From assembly GCF_036865545.1 (NCBI RefSeq), contig NZ_CP142208.1:1302001-1366000 (forward strand): a stretch of 64,000 nucleotides of DNA, written 5' to 3'. This document shows, one piece after another, positions 53,022 to 62,847 of this stretch (the stretch's first letter is position 1; the number at the start of each line of letters is the position of its first letter). Below the pieces are notes generated by a model. It was given only the letters and a program-made list of their open reading frames with translations. It was not told the DNA's origin and searched no databases. A program made the position numbers and the translations under genes. This DNA comes from Erwinia sp. E_sp_B01_1 (GTDB lineage: Bacteria; Pseudomonadota; Gammaproteobacteria; Enterobacterales; Enterobacteriaceae).

Positions 53022-53171
53022 CTACGGGAAAGTGCCGCAATTATGATGTATCTGCCAAAAAGGCGATATTTATCACTTTTTCGCAACTGGCTACTGGACA
53101 AAAGCCTCTGCAATTGCTGTACTAACCCGCGACACAGTTGAGTGTCCATTTTTCATGTAAAGGTAATATAG

Positions 53172-53381
53172 ATGTCTAAGATCAAAGGTAGCGTTAAGTG
53201 GTTTAATGAGTCCAAAGGATTCGGTTTCATTACTCCTGAAGATGGTAGCAAAGATGTGTTCGTACACTTCTCTGCCATCCAGAGCAACGGTTTCAAAACT
53301 CTGGCTGAAGGTCAGCGCGTAGAGTTCGAAATCACCAACGGTGCCAAAGGCCCATCTGCTGCTAACGTTGCCGCCATTTAA
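53172..53381 (+). CDS. cspE: Cold-shock-family RNA-binding protein CspE
   Basis: The product has 69 residues. The RNP1 motif KGFGFITP and RNP2 motif DVFVHFSAI sit in the five-stranded CSD fold, and the start [19 protein letters not shown] and end [10 protein letters not shown] are characteristic of CspE/CspC. It is a constitutive RNA chaperone and antiterminator. It lies directly after pagP, as in E. coli, and ends at a strong terminator. Confidence 0.95.
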   Translation: MSKIKGSVKWFNESKGFGFITPEDGSKDVFVHFSAIQSNGFKTLAEGQRVEFEITNGAKGPSAANVAAI

Positions 53382-53397
53382 GTTATCAGACAGAATT

Positions 53398-53428
53398 TTA
53401 AAAACCCGCCGAATGGCGGGTTTTTTTT
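53398..53428 (+). terminator. Intrinsic terminator of cspE
   Basis: AAAACCCGCC-GAAT-GGCGGG followed by eight T, 17 bp after the cspE stop. Confidence 0.92.
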
Positions 53429-53583
53429 GCCTGAAGGTTTCCCCAACCGCAAAAGGCGGGACAGGAAAACACTCGTGCAGTAGAAGATTCAGCGGGAAAA
53501 AATTGTTCCAGCCAGAGCGCCACAGCCAGCAGGCTAAGGGCTACGGCCAGAATCTCGCTCAAAGATTTGGGGAATATGTTCAT
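53398..53583 (-). CDS. Possible small membrane protein antisense to the cspE terminator
   Basis: A reading frame of 61 residues starts at 53583 behind GAGAGGTGAGA. Residues 8-30 form one hydrophobic helix (LSEILAVALSLLAVALWLEQFF). The C-terminal third overlaps the terminator of cspE, which argues that at least the end is not conserved. It may be chance; it is kept because of the ribosome-binding site and clean helix. Confidence 0.3.
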   Translation of the reverse strand: MNIFPKSLSEILAVALSLLAVALWLEQFFPAESSTARVFSCPAFCGWGNLQAKKTRHSAGF

Positions 53584-53815
53584 CAGCTTATCTCACCTCT
53601 CAGACCTGGATAAGCAAGTGTGGCGAAAGATTATTAAGGAAACATTAATCCTCTGCGCCACAGGCGGTGGATCCCTGCCAGAGGCCAGCTGGTGAAGGAA
53701 GAGGATATTACATTGTTACATCCTGCCATTTTCTGCTGTTTTCTTATCCGGACAGCCGGGTTATAAACAGTGCAGAGTGGCCACGCTCAACGTGCCTTAA
53801 CCTGGAGGAAACACC

Positions 53816-54243
53816 ATGAAAATCCGTCTGGCGGAAGAGAAAGACAGCTTTGCGCTGAGCGCACTGTTAATGGAGTTAGGGTATAAAAATACGGAGAAGG
53901 TCATTGGCCCGCGGCTTGCACAACTGATTGAGGACAGCACGGAGCGATTGCTGGTGGCAGAATATGGCAGCACCGTGCTGGGGTTCCTTTCACTGCATTT
54001 TATCCCCAGCTCGCGCTGGCAGGAGATTTTGCCCGCATCAGTTACTTCTGCATAGCGGAAGGCGAGCGTAGCAAAGGGGTGGGACAACACCTGTTGCAAC
54101 ATGCTGAAATGCTGGCGCAGCAGCGTGGCTGCGATCGCATGGAAGTGCATTGCCATGATAACCGCATCAAAGCCAACCAGTTCTACCTTCGTGAGGGGTA
54201 TAGCGAATCTCCCCGCTATCTGATCAAAGGACTCAACGGGTAG
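53816..54243 (+). pseudogene. GNAT acetyltransferase, frameshifted
   Basis: From ATG 53816 the frame gives KIRLAEEKDSFALSALLMELGY, then EYGSTVLGFLSLHFIP, and drifts to a stop at 54055. In the -1 frame the family sequence goes on: QLALAGDFARISYFCIAEGERSKGVGQHLL (acetyl-CoA loop), then NQFYLREGYSESPRYLIKGL, ending at 54243. One C missing from CCCC at 54004-54007 explains it; restored, the protein has about 142 residues. It is a cytosolic N-acetyltransferase of unknown substrate. It converges on the MocR-type gene with an 11-bp overlap. Confidence 0.8.
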
Positions 54244-55582
54244 TATCGGGGCTCAGGCCGCTGGCCAGTATCAGGGCATCGGCAATGCTCTCAATCTGTC
54301 CGGGTTGAATCAACGCGATGCTGACGCGGATAAACTGCACGCCTCCGCTGCGGCATCGCTCACCCGGCAGTACTGCAATGCCTCTGGCAGCCAGTGTGAT
54401 CATCGCAAACTGCTCGGACGCTACCGGAATAAAAATACTCAGGCCGTCACGATCGGGCAGCGCCAGTCCCCTTTTATTTAATGCCTCCAGTAACCCCCGG
54501 CGACGCTGGGCGTAAACTTTTTTTGCCCGACTGACCTGTTGCTGCGTGGCAGGGTCATTCAGCATCCAGGCGACAGCCTGCTGCAATATACGGCTGGTCC
54601 AGCCTGCCCCAAAGTTACGCCATGACTGGATGCGTCTGATGTGCGCCGGAGGACCGGAGAGCACGGCCAGCCTCAGATCGGGGCCATATGCCTTGGAGTA
54701 GGATCGCACATGTAATGTCCGCTCCGGGAAATACCGTCCCAGACTCCAGACAGGAAAGGCAGACAGCTCTCCAATCCCATCATCCTCAACGATTAACGTC
54801 CGGGTTCCTGCCAGCACTTTTGCCAGTTCTTCACTTCTGGCTTCACTGACCGTGTGGCCGGTGGCGGAATGCGTTCTGGGCTGGTAGATAAAGGCCGTGG
54901 CGCCTTTGTTAAGCAACATCGCCAGCGCGCCCGGCAGTGGCCCGTGCTCGTCACAGGCCAGCGGCATTATCTCTGCGCCAATGTTATCCAGCATATCCAG
55001 CAGGCGGGTGGCGGTTGGATCTTCGATAATAACTTTCTCACCCGCTGAGAACAGCGTCTGCACAATGCAGTTCATGGCATCAAAGCCGCCTTCCGTGGCC
55101 AGCCAGGCGTCGGCAGGATAAGGCCAGTCCGGCCTCACGGCTTCCAACAGCGGCAGGGCGATAGGATCGCGCTGATAGCTGTTTAACTGCGGACACTTTA
55201 TTCCTTCCAGCATCGCCTGTTGCAGGTCCGGCAACAGCGCCGGATCGGGTGAGGCCATAGCGAGATCGGCGCGAATATTGTCGCCATAGTTGCCTATCTT
55301 CTCAAAACGCACCGGTCTTGGCGTGACGTTATCGCCACAAACCCAGACGCCACTGCGGCCTTTTCCGGCGATCACTTTTTGTTTTTTTAACTGACCCCAT
55401 GCCGCCGACACCGTTGCCGGGCTGACCTTTAACATCTCAGCGAGTTCACGCACCGATGGCAGCTGCGTACCGATGGGAATCTGACCTTCGCGGATCAAAC
55501 TGGCCGTTATCCCCGCAATGCCTTTCACGGAAGCATCCGTCAGGCGTTCTGCGAACCAGTTCACATCCAGAGTTGAGGTCAT
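54233..55582 (-). CDS. MocR-type regulator (GntR HTH fused to aminotransferase fold)
   Basis: The product has 449 residues. The N-terminal winged helix of the GntR class is IPIGTQLPSVRELAEMLKVSPATVSAAWGQLKKQKVI (residues 37-73). A fold-type I aminotransferase domain follows with VEDDGIGEL (Asp for the PLP ring nitrogen) and the PLP lysine in VRSYSKAYGPDLRLAVLSG. MocR proteins sense amino acids or amines through PLP. It is divergent from the operon starting at 55719, 136 bp away, so it probably controls that operon. TTGTACA at 55616-55622 in the gap is a candidate half site. Confidence 0.88.
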   Translation of the reverse strand: MTSTLDVNWFAERLTDASVKGIAGITASLIREGQIPIGTQLPSVRELAEMLKVSPATVSAAWGQLKKQKVIAGKGRSGVWVCGDNVTPRPVRFEKIGNYGDNIRADLAMASPDPALLPDLQQAMLEGIKCPQLNSYQRDPIALPLLEAVRPDWPYPADAWLATEGGFDAMNCIVQTLFSAGEKVIIEDPTATRLLDMLDNIGAEIMPLACDEHGPLPGALAMLLNKGATAFIYQPRTHSATGHTVSEARSEELAKVLAGTRTLIVEDDGIGELSAFPVWSLGRYFPERTLHVRSYSKAYGPDLRLAVLSGPPAHIRRIQSWRNFGAGWTSRILQQAVAWMLNDPATQQQVSRAKKVYAQRRRGLLEALNKRGLALPDRDGLSIFIPVASEQFAMITLAARGIAVLPGERCRSGGVQFIRVSIALIQPGQIESIADALILASGLSPDTTR

Positions 55583-55718
55583 AAGAAATCCGTTTGTTCA
55601 GTAACAAAGAAAATATTGTACAGCTATTATTCTCGATCTAGTATCGAATTCAAGCAGTAATTGCACACAAATTAGACGAGCCGTTCCGGCGCACTTTTCA
55701 GGCATAGAGAGAAAAGAG

Positions 55719-56678
55719 ATGGTCACGATCAGACTGGCTGTACGAGACTGGGATTACTTCACGCCGCTGGCACTGGGCGATATCAAACCCGAGGGTTTTA
55801 AACTTGAGGTTCATCGCGTGGGGACGCTGGTGGGCGACCTGGCTACCAGCAGCGAGTACGACGCGGCTGAGATCTCGTTCAGCCGTTATGCTCAGGGCAG
55901 GGCGAAAGGAGATACCTCTCTGCTGGCCCTGCCTCACTTCCTGATGCGGGGTTTCCGTCAGCGCTGCATTATCACCACCGAAGATAACCCGATCGTCTCT
56001 CTGGACCAGCTGAAAGGGAAAAAAGTGGGTGTCACCGGCTGGCAGGACTCCGGCAATACCTGGACCCGCGCCCTGCTTCGCGAAGCGGGTGTGAATATTG
56101 ATGATGCTTACTGGTTTGCCGGTCGCCTGACGCCGGATCATCCCGTCGTTGATCGCCTCAACGGGTTTGGTCGTCCGGGCCGTATCGAAGCGGCTCCGGG
56201 CGAACATCCCCTGATCGATCTGTTACGTGCGGGCGAGCTGGATGCGGTCTTCACACCCTTTATGCCACAGGGATTCTTCCTGAAAGGCTCCGGGCTACGA
56301 CAGTTGCAGACTGACTTCCGTCAGGCAGAACTGGCGTACTTCAATCGCGTTGGCTATATCCCTGGCCACCACCTTCTGGCCTTTAAGCCTGAAATAGCTG
56401 AAGCGCATCCTGAGATCCCTCAGCAGGTCAGTGAACTCATTGAACAGTCAGCCAGAATGTGGAATGACAAACGAGAGAAATACGCCGACACCACCCCCTG
56501 GCTGCTGGACGATTTGCGACGTACCGCACAGGATTTACCTGCGGACTGGAATGCGAACGGCTTCGAAGCTAACAAAAAGATGATTGCCGATTTTGGTACC
56601 GAGCTTTTTGAACAGGGTATTACTTCTCAGCGCCTCACGCCGGACGACTTGTTCCCGGCCGTGAAGAAAGGAGCATAA
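55719..56678 (+). CDS. Periplasmic-binding-fold enzyme, dihydroxyphthalate decarboxylase-like
   Basis: The 319-residue protein has the two-lobe fold of ABC solute-binding proteins but no signal peptide, so it is cytosolic. Notable segments are YDAAEISFSRYAQGRAKGD, LKGKKVGVTGWQDSGNTWTRALLREAGV and ELDAVFTPFMPQGFFLKG. Proteins of this type are annotated as 4,5-dihydroxyphthalate decarboxylase or nitrate/sulfonate-binding-like. Here it heads an operon with an amidase 2 bp downstream and an amino acid ABC transporter. The reaction cannot be inferred further. Confidence 0.7.
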   Translation: MVTIRLAVRDWDYFTPLALGDIKPEGFKLEVHRVGTLVGDLATSSEYDAAEISFSRYAQGRAKGDTSLLALPHFLMRGFRQRCIITTEDNPIVSLDQLKGKKVGVTGWQDSGNTWTRALLREAGVNIDDAYWFAGRLTPDHPVVDRLNGFGRPGRIEAAPGEHPLIDLLRAGELDAVFTPFMPQGFFLKGSGLRQLQTDFRQAELAYFNRVGYIPGHHLLAFKPEIAEAHPEIPQQVSELIEQSARMWNDKREKYADTTPWLLDDLRRTAQDLPADWNANGFEANKKMIADFGTELFEQGITSQRLTPDDLFPAVKKGA

Positions 56679-56680
56679 CG

Positions 56681-57475
56681 ATGAAAGTTGCATTAGGACA
56701 GTTCGCGGTCAGCCGCGAGTGGCAGGAAAACGCCGTCACCTGTACGGATTTGATGGCTCATGCTCTGGCAGGGGGTGCCGATTTACTGGTCTTACCGGAG
56801 GGCGTTCTGGCGCGTGATATCGCCGATCCGGATCTGGTGCTGAAAGCCGCGCAGCCGCTGGATGGCCCCTTCCTGACCGAAGTCTATGCCGCCAGCCGTG
56901 GCAACAACCTGACAACGATGATGACCGTCCATGTCCCAACAGAAGATGGCCGTGCGCTGAATGTGTTGATTGCCATCCGTAACGGAGAAATTGTCGCCCG
57001 CTACGACAAACTGCATCTTTATGACGCCTTTGCCATGCAGGAATCACGCAATGTGACGCCGGGCAATGAAGTGCCGGCGCTGGTTGAGGTGGCCGGAATG
57101 AAAGTCGGCCTGATGACCTGTTACGACGTGCGTTTCCCTGAACAGGCTCGCCGTCTGGTGCTGGATGGCGCGGATGTGCTGGTTCTGCCAGCCGCCTGGG
57201 TTAAAGGCCCGCTGAAAGAGATGCACTGGGAAGTTCTGGTCACCGCGCGCGCGCTGGAAAATACCTGCTATCTGGTTGCAGTGGGAGAGTGTGGCCCGCG
57301 CAATATCGGTAACAGCCTGGTTGTTGACCCGCTTGGCGTGGCGATTGCCAAAGCCGCTGAAGCCCCGGCACTGGTCTTTGCTGATTTGGACCCGGCACGT
57401 ATTGCCCATGCCCGTCAGGTACTGCCGGTGCTGGAAAACCGCCGTTTCGCACGTCCTGAATTAAAAAACAGTTAA
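56681..57475 (+). CDS. ybeM: Nitrilase-family amidase, YbeM-like
   Basis: The 264-residue member of the carbon-nitrogen hydrolase superfamily has the catalytic Glu in LLVLPEGVLA (about 40), Lys in RYDKLHLYDAF (about 110) and Cys in GLMTCYDVRFPEQARRL (about 147). E. coli YbeM, found beside tatE, removes ammonia from deaminated glutathione. The position near tatE supports orthology. In this window it is embedded in an ABC transporter operon, unlike E. coli, so substrate range may differ. Confidence 0.8.
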   Translation: MKVALGQFAVSREWQENAVTCTDLMAHALAGGADLLVLPEGVLARDIADPDLVLKAAQPLDGPFLTEVYAASRGNNLTTMMTVHVPTEDGRALNVLIAIRNGEIVARYDKLHLYDAFAMQESRNVTPGNEVPALVEVAGMKVGLMTCYDVRFPEQARRLVLDGADVLVLPAAWVKGPLKEMHWEVLVTARALENTCYLVAVGECGPRNIGNSLVVDPLGVAIAKAAEAPALVFADLDPARIAHARQVLPVLENRRFARPELKNS

Positions 57476-57494
57476 GAGACCGGGGAAATATATA

Positions 57495-58382
57495 ATGAAA
57501 AAAATCGCGACCGCCATAGCACTGGCTCTGGGATTGGTGGCTGCCTTCGCCCAGGCGGCAGACGCCATCCCTGCTCAGAAAGTGGACCAGGCATTGCATG
57601 ACCGCTTACCGGCTGATATCAAATCAGCGGGTAAAATGATCTCAGTAAATAACGGCTCATTCCCGCCCTATGAGATCGTTGAGGGGCCGACTTCTATGTC
57701 CGGCGCTTCCGCTGATTTGACCGAAGCGCTGGCCCAGCTGCTGGGGATTAAAATTGAACACGCTACGGTGAGTGGTCTTTCCGGCGTGCTGGCAGGGATC
57801 AAATCAGGACGTTATCAGCTGGCCATTGGCCCGGTGGGAGATTACCCGGATCGTCAGGCTAAAAACGACTTTATTGATTTCGTGCAGGAGTTTGTGGTCT
57901 TTGCCGTGCAGAAAGGCAACCCGTCAAAAATCAATGGCCTGGATGATACCTGCGGTAAGCGCATCGCCGTAATGGCAGCAGGCTCAGCCGAGCAGGTGAT
58001 CCGTAAGCAGTCTGAAGTTTGTACCGCTGCCGGTAAACCAGCCGTAACCGTGCAGTCGTTTACCGATCAGCCTTCTTCAATTCTTGCCGTGCGCTCTAAG
58101 CGTTCTGATGCCTTCTTCTCTTCACAGGCACCCCTGGTCTATTTCGTTGATAAGGCTAACGGCCAGCTGGAATTAACCGGCCAGGGGCAGAAAAACGGCT
58201 TTGGCGATATCTTCCAGGGGACCGTGGTGCCCAAAGATTCTGAACTCGGCAAAGTGGTGCTGGATGGTTATAAAGAGCTGTTCACCAACGGAACCTACGC
58301 GGCAATCATGAAGAAGTGGAAACTGGACGGCAACATGATCGCTGAGCCGGGGGTTAACCTGGCCAAAGGGGTAGCGAAATGA
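57495..58382 (+). CDS. Polar amino acid ABC transporter, solute-binding protein
   Basis: The 295-residue protein of the family 3 binding proteins has a signal peptide ending AAFAQAADA. Ligand-site sequence SVNNGSFPPYEIVEGPTSMSGASADLTEALAQLLGIKIEHA is near the start, and SGRYQLAIGPVGDYPDRQAKNDFIDFV is near residue 100. It captures an amino acid-like solute in the periplasm. It overlaps the permease gene by 4 bp. The ligand is unknown; the amidase upstream hints at an amide or peptide. Confidence 0.85.
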   Translation: MKKIATAIALALGLVAAFAQAADAIPAQKVDQALHDRLPADIKSAGKMISVNNGSFPPYEIVEGPTSMSGASADLTEALAQLLGIKIEHATVSGLSGVLAGIKSGRYQLAIGPVGDYPDRQAKNDFIDFVQEFVVFAVQKGNPSKINGLDDTCGKRIAVMAAGSAEQVIRKQSEVCTAAGKPAVTVQSFTDQPSSILAVRSKRSDAFFSSQAPLVYFVDKANGQLELTGQGQKNGFGDIFQGTVVPKDSELGKVVLDGYKELFTNGTYAAIMKKWKLDGNMIAEPGVNLAKGVAK

Positions 58383-59332
58383 CCAAAAGCACCACGGATT
58401 CACGAGCCAGGGAAAGGGCTGACGTGCAACAGCGTGACGTGGCTTTCGCCCGCAGCGCACCGCGTTATGGACGCCTGGTTTCATGGATTGTGGTGCTGGT
58501 AATCGCCGGAAACTTCAGCTGGCTGGTGGCTACCAATCCCAACTTTGAATGGCATGTGGTGCTGGAGTGGTTTACCGAAGGGTCGGTGCTGAAAGGATTG
58601 CAGGTGACGCTGGGTCTGACGGTGGTATCAATGATCCTCGGAACTCTGCTGGGTCTGCTGCTGGCGGTGGCCCGCCTGTCGGATAACCGTCTGCTGAGTG
58701 GGCTCTCCGGGCTTTATATCTGGTTCTTCCGGGGCACGCCGCTGCTGGTTCAGCTGATTTTCTGGTACAACATGTCGACGCTGTTCCCGCAGATTACCCT
58801 GGGTATTCCTTTTGGCGGGCCGGTGTTAGCCAGCTGGAATACCAACGATTTAATCACCCCGTTAACCGCCGCGATTGCCGGTCTGGCACTCAATGAAGCA
58901 GCCTATATGGCGGAAATTATCCGTGGCGGATTGCAGTCGGTGGATAATGGACAGGTGGAGACGACTCAGGCCTTTGGCATGAGCCGGGCGCGTGCCCTGC
59001 GCCGTATTATCATTCCTCAGGCAATGCGTTCTATTATTCCGCCTACGGGTAATCAGCTGATCAGTATGATCAAGGCAACCTCGCTGGTCAGCGTGATTGC
59101 GATGGGCGATCTGTTGTATTCGGTGCAGTCGGTCTATAACCGGACGTTCGAGGTGATACCGATGCTGATGGTTGCGGTAATCTGGTATCTGTTTATCACT
59201 TCTGTCCTTAACGTGGGGCAGTCCGCGATTGAACGCTACTATTCCCGTGGCGTGCGCCGTACCGTTACCGTAGCAAAACGGCGGTTACCGGCAGCGGATG
59301 CCAGAACAACCCCCTGGTTAACCGTCCCTTAG
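58379..59332 (+). CDS. Polar amino acid ABC transporter, permease
   Basis: The product has 317 residues. A charged N-terminal extension of about 30 residues precedes five or six membrane helices of the HisM/GlnP family. The EAA-type motif is [23 protein letters not shown] and [27 protein letters not shown] single permease gene suggests a homodimer. The basic C-terminal tail ([13 protein letters not shown]) is unusual. It has an ATGA overlap with the binding protein gene. Confidence 0.88.
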   Translation: MTKSTTDSRARERADVQQRDVAFARSAPRYGRLVSWIVVLVIAGNFSWLVATNPNFEWHVVLEWFTEGSVLKGLQVTLGLTVVSMILGTLLGLLLAVARLSDNRLLSGLSGLYIWFFRGTPLLVQLIFWYNMSTLFPQITLGIPFGGPVLASWNTNDLITPLTAAIAGLALNEAAYMAEIIRGGLQSVDNGQVETTQAFGMSRARALRRIIIPQAMRSIIPPTGNQLISMIKATSLVSVIAMGDLLYSVQSVYNRTFEVIPMLMVAVIWYLFITSVLNVGQSAIERYYSRGVRRTVTVAKRRLPAADARTTPWLTVP

Positions 59333-59348
59333 TCCGCAAGGAGGATGT

Positions 59349-60119
59349 ATGAGCGATATTCAGCCTCTGGTTCGGGCGCGGAATGTGCAGAAAAGCTACG
59401 GCGACAATGAAGTTCTGAAGGGCATTGACCTGGATGTGATGCCGGGCGAAGTGGTGGTGATATTAGGGCCATCAGGGTCGGGTAAATCGACCTTCCTGCG
59501 CTGTATTAACCATCTGGAAGAGATGAATGCCGGCTCAATAATGGTCGGCGAGCAGCAGATTGGCTATGCGTTGAAAAACGGCCAGCTTCAGCGTTTGTCA
59601 GCGCGAAAAATTGCCCGTCAGCGTCAGGAAATTGGCATGGTGTTTCAGCAGTTCAATCTTTATCCGCATATGACGGTGCTGGAAAATATCATCGAAGCGC
59701 CGATTGGCGTTCACAAGACGTCCCGCGAGGAAGCTACCCGCCATGCTGTTGAGTTGCTGGCAACCGTCGGGCTGAGCGATAAAGCCGATGCCTGGCCACG
59801 TCACCTTTCTGGTGGGCAGCAGCAGCGAGTGGCCATTGCCAGGGCGCTGGCTATTCGCCCACGGCTGATGCTGTTTGATGAGCCGACTTCGGCGCTGGAT
59901 CCTGAGCTGGTGGGAGAAGTTCTGGCGACGATGCGTACCCTGGCAGATCAGGGGCTGACGATGGTGGTGGTAACGCATGAAATTGGCTTTGCGCGTGAAG
60001 CGGCTGACAGGGTGGTGTTTATGGATGGCGGCGTGGTCGTGGAGCAGGGGCCACCTGAAAAAGTGCTGGTGGAGCCTGAGCATCCTCGTTTCAAAGCTTT
60101 CCTGAATCGTTTTATCTGA
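59349..60119 (+). CDS. Polar amino acid ABC transporter, ATP-binding protein
   Basis: The 256-residue ATPase is of the GlnQ/HisP group, with Walker [11 protein letters not shown]-loop [18 protein letters not shown], signature LSGGQQQR, Walker [19 protein letters not shown] and switch His in [17 protein letters not shown]. It has AGGAGG before ATG 59349. It is the last gene of the inserted operon; tatE begins 133 bp later with its own leader. Confidence 0.93.
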   Translation: MSDIQPLVRARNVQKSYGDNEVLKGIDLDVMPGEVVVILGPSGSGKSTFLRCINHLEEMNAGSIMVGEQQIGYALKNGQLQRLSARKIARQRQEIGMVFQQFNLYPHMTVLENIIEAPIGVHKTSREEATRHAVELLATVGLSDKADAWPRHLSGGQQQRVAIARALAIRPRLMLFDEPTSALDPELVGEVLATMRTLADQGLTMVVVTHEIGFAREAADRVVFMDGGVVVEQGPPEKVLVEPEHPRFKAFLNRFI

Positions 60120-60251
60120 TATTATTTCGCGGGCCATCTGTATAGAGCGTAATCTGTTACAGATTGCAGTTGTATTGACCGGTTAACTGCGCGTTAATAC
60201 ACTTTATTGTGATTGACCTTATTACTGGTCAGGTTAAAAAAGAAGGTGTGT

Positions 60252-60458
60252 ATGGAAGGTATCAGTATTGCAAAACTGCTGATTATTGGTGCTCTGATCG
60301 TGTTGTTGTTCGGAACCAATAAGTTGCGTTCTCTTGGTGGCGATCTGGGGTCAGCAATTAAAGGCTTTAAAAAGGCAATGAGCGACGACGACACTTCCGC
60401 TAAAAAAGCGCCGGTCGCAGAAGAAAAGCCTGCAGAGCAGGTTGCTCATAAAGAGTAA
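60252..60458 (+). CDS. tatE: Twin-arginine translocase subunit TatE
   Basis: The product has 68 residues from ATG 60252 behind AAGAAGGTG. A membrane helix ([18 protein letters not shown]), hinge and amphipathic helix ([21 protein letters not shown]) are present, with a charged tail. TatE is a TatA paralogue that joins the translocation pore for folded proteins. The upstream in-frame start at 60213 lacks a ribosome-binding site. It lies next to lipA (convergent), as in E. coli. Confidence 0.93.
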   Translation: MEGISIAKLLIIGALIVLLFGTNKLRSLGGDLGSAIKGFKKAMSDDDTSAKKAPVAEEKPAEQVAHKE

Positions 60459-60473
60459 TCAGCGTTTGCCGCA

Positions 60474-60505
60474 TAAAAAAAGGATGACTGAGTCATCCTT
60501 TTTTT
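60474..60505. terminator. Bidirectional terminator between tatE and lipA
   Basis: AAAAAAAGGATGACT-GA-GTCATCCTTTTTTT, a long symmetrical hairpin with A and T runs on both sides. Confidence 0.93.
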
Positions 60506-60566
60506 GTTTATGCGTTCTATGTGTAAATAAGTATGTCCCGGGATAAGTCGCCTTATCCCGACAGCT

Positions 60567-61532
60567 TTATTTCACTTCCAGGCCTTTCGCCTGCATATCG
60601 GCGTGATAAGAAGAACGGACAAAGGGTCCGCAGGCAGCATGGGTAAAGCCCATTTCCATTGCCGCTTCTTTCATCTCATCAAATTCTGCCGGGCTGACAT
60701 AACGCTGAACAGGCAGGTGGTGACGGCTTGGCTGCAGATACTGCCCCAGCGTCAGCATTGTTACGCCATGACGGCGCAAGTCCCGCATCACTTCCACGAT
60801 TTCGGCATTGGTTTCGCCCAGACCGACCATCAGGCCTGACTTGGTAGGAATTTCCGGGTGAGCTTCTTTAAAGCGCTCAAGCAGCTTCAGTGACCAGTCG
60901 TAGTTGGCACCAGGGCGAACCTGACGGTACACGCGCGGCACGTTTTCAAGATTGTGGTTGAACACGTCTGGTGGCGTGGCGTTGAGAATGTCCAGCGCAC
61001 GATCCATACGGCCACGGAAGTCCGGCACCAGCGTTTCAATTTTAATCGTAGGGCTTTTTTCACGGATAGCGGTGATGCAGTCAGCAAAGTGCTGAGCACC
61101 GCCGTCACGCAGGTCGTCACGGTCTACGGAGGTGATAACCACATAGCGCAACGCCATATCAGCAATGGTCTGCGCCAGCTTCAGCGGCTCGTTAGCGTCT
61201 GGCGTAACAGGACGGCCATGTGCAACATCGCAGAACGGGCAGCGACGGGTACAGATCGCGCCCAGGATCATAAAGGTAGCGGTACCGTGGTTAAAACATT
61301 CTGCAAGGTTAGGACAGGAGGCCTCTTCACAGACGGAGTGCAGGCCATTTTTACGCATGGCAGCTTTGATACCCTGAATGCGGCTGGAGTCAGCAGGGAG
61401 CTTGATTTTCATCCACTCCGGCTTACGTAAAATCTCCGTGCGCTCGGTCACCACGGTTTTCACCGGGATCAGGGCCATTTTGTCTGCGTCGCGGTATTTA
61501 ACACCACGTTCCATCTGAATGGGTTTACTCAT
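60567..61532 (-). CDS. lipA: Lipoyl synthase LipA
   Basis: The radical SAM enzyme inserts two sulfurs into protein-bound octanoyl groups. It has 321 residues. The auxiliary cluster motif is [13 protein letters not shown], the SAM cluster motif is CTRRCPFC, and the ligand serine near the end is in VRSSYHA. The length and sequence match E. coli LipA. It follows lipB on the same strand with a 167-bp gap; the lysR-like ybeF gene found there in E. coli is absent. Confidence 0.96.
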   Translation of the reverse strand: MSKPIQMERGVKYRDADKMALIPVKTVVTERTEILRKPEWMKIKLPADSSRIQGIKAAMRKNGLHSVCEEASCPNLAECFNHGTATFMILGAICTRRCPFCDVAHGRPVTPDANEPLKLAQTIADMALRYVVITSVDRDDLRDGGAQHFADCITAIREKSPTIKIETLVPDFRGRMDRALDILNATPPDVFNHNLENVPRVYRQVRPGANYDWSLKLLERFKEAHPEIPTKSGLMVGLGETNAEIVEVMRDLRRHGVTMLTLGQYLQPSRHHLPVQRYVSPAEFDEMKEAAMEMGFTHAACGPFVRSSYHADMQAKGLEVK

Positions 61533-61699
61533 AATCTTGCAAGTTCCAGGTTGGCATGCGCGATCCGCATAATACTCAAAGAGTTGTTATCGTCTTCAAC
61601 TTTATTTGATAAAAGCGCAAAAATTATATCATCCCGGCGCAACATTTTCAGCCAGCCTGCGCGATTAAATGTGACGGAGTTGTAAATTCGCACGCCTGG

Positions 61700-62419
61700 T
61701 TACTTTTGCCGATCGGGCTCAGCCGGTTGCCAGCTCAGGTCGTCGATCTTCAGCAGCCTGGCGAAATGCGCAATCAACTGCGGCTGAACATCGGCGAGAG
61801 TCACGCCTGGCTTAAAGGCGCTGAGCTGCGTCATTTCCAGCCCGGCATAGCCGCAGGGATTAATACGCTGAAAGGGCGTCAGGTCCATATCGACATTCAG
61901 CGCCAGACCGTGAAAGGAGCAGCCGTTACGGATGCGCAATCCCAGCGAGCAGATCTTCTGATCCTGAACGTAAACGCCTGGCGCATCGGGCCTGGCGGCG
62001 GCGCTAATACCAAAATGGGAGAGGGTGGCGATCACCGTCTCTTCGATGGCGGTAACCAACTGTCTGACACCTATTTTGCGGCGCTTGAGATTGATCAGCA
62101 CGTACATTACCTGCTGACCGGGCCCATGATAGGTCACCTGCCCGCCGCGATCGCTTTGCATCACCGGGATATCGCCGGGCATCAGTAGATGCTCTGCTTT
62201 TCCTGCCTGACCCTGAGTAAAGACCGGCAAATGCTCTACCAGCCAGATTTCATCGGGAGTGCTCTCACCGCGCTGCTCAGTGAAATCGTGCATAGCCTGA
62301 GAGAGTGGTGCCCAGGGCTGCAGGCCCAGCTGGCGAATGAGTAGAGTATCCTGAGGCAAAACGAATCGTCCGGTTGGAGAGAGAGGGGCAGTATAACGCT
62401 GACAAAGGGCAAAACGCAT
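61700..62419 (-). CDS. lipB: Octanoyltransferase LipB
   Basis: Transfers octanoate from acyl carrier protein to lipoyl domains, the step before LipA. It has 239 residues from ATG 62419. The active-site region holds [18 protein letters not shown], the Lys in [12 protein letters not shown] and the Cys in [15 protein letters not shown]. The first 20 residues (to [15 protein letters not shown]) have no match in E. coli LipB, and a TTG at 62359 would give a protein of 219 residues closer to the family length. Both starts are possible. Confidence 0.93.
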   Translation of the reverse strand: MRFALCQRYTAPLSPTGRFVLPQDTLLIRQLGLQPWAPLSQAMHDFTEQRGESTPDEIWLVEHLPVFTQGQAGKAEHLLMPGDIPVMQSDRGGQVTYHGPGQQVMYVLINLKRRKIGVRQLVTAIEETVIATLSHFGISAAARPDAPGVYVQDQKICSLGLRIRNGCSFHGLALNVDMDLTPFQRINPCGYAGLEMTQLSAFKPGVTLADVQPQLIAHFARLLKIDDLSWQPAEPDRQK

Positions 62420-62440
62420 GCCCTCCGTCAGGAAAAAATT

Positions 62441-62704
62441 TTACAGCACCATACGGACGATTTCGATTTTGCCGAGTTCGTCATACAGCGTTTCCACCTG
62501 TTCAATGTGGGTCGCAGTGATGGTGATGGAAACAGAGTGGTAGTTGCCTTTGCTGCTGGGCTTCACGTCCGGAGAGTAGTCACCCGGCGCATGGCGCTGA
62601 ACCACTTCAACTACCTGATCAACCAGTTCTGGCTGCGCCAGGCCCATTACTTTATAAGTAAAAGGGGTTGGGAATTCGAGTAGTTCTTTAAGATTGGTTT
62701 TCAT
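62441..62704 (-). CDS. ybeD: YbeD family protein (DUF493)
   Basis: The 87-residue protein has an ACT-like fold ([43 protein letters not shown]), highly conserved between dacA and lipB in enterobacteria. ATG 62704 is chosen over 62782, which lies across a terminator. Its function is unknown, with proposed links to lipoate metabolism from gene position. Confidence 0.93.
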   Translation of the reverse strand: MKTNLKELLEFPTPFTYKVMGLAQPELVDQVVEVVQRHAPGDYSPDVKPSSKGNYHSVSITITATHIEQVETLYDELGKIEIVRMVL

Positions 62705-62719
62705 AGTCGCTCCGGTAAC

Positions 62720-62754
62720 GCCAAAACAAAGACTCCCGCTGGTATTGCGGGAGC
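62720..62754 (-). terminator. Intrinsic terminator after dacA
   Basis: CTCCCGC and GCGGGAG form a 7-bp stem around AATACCA. On the minus strand TCTTTGTTTT follows. Confidence 0.75.
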
Positions 62755-62847
62755 CTGCAGATAACTCAAATATGGGGTGCATTCACGCCGAAATCAAGGG
62801 GCAATACTCCCCCGGAAAGGGGAGTAAGGCAGACTGGCGTGAAGGGG

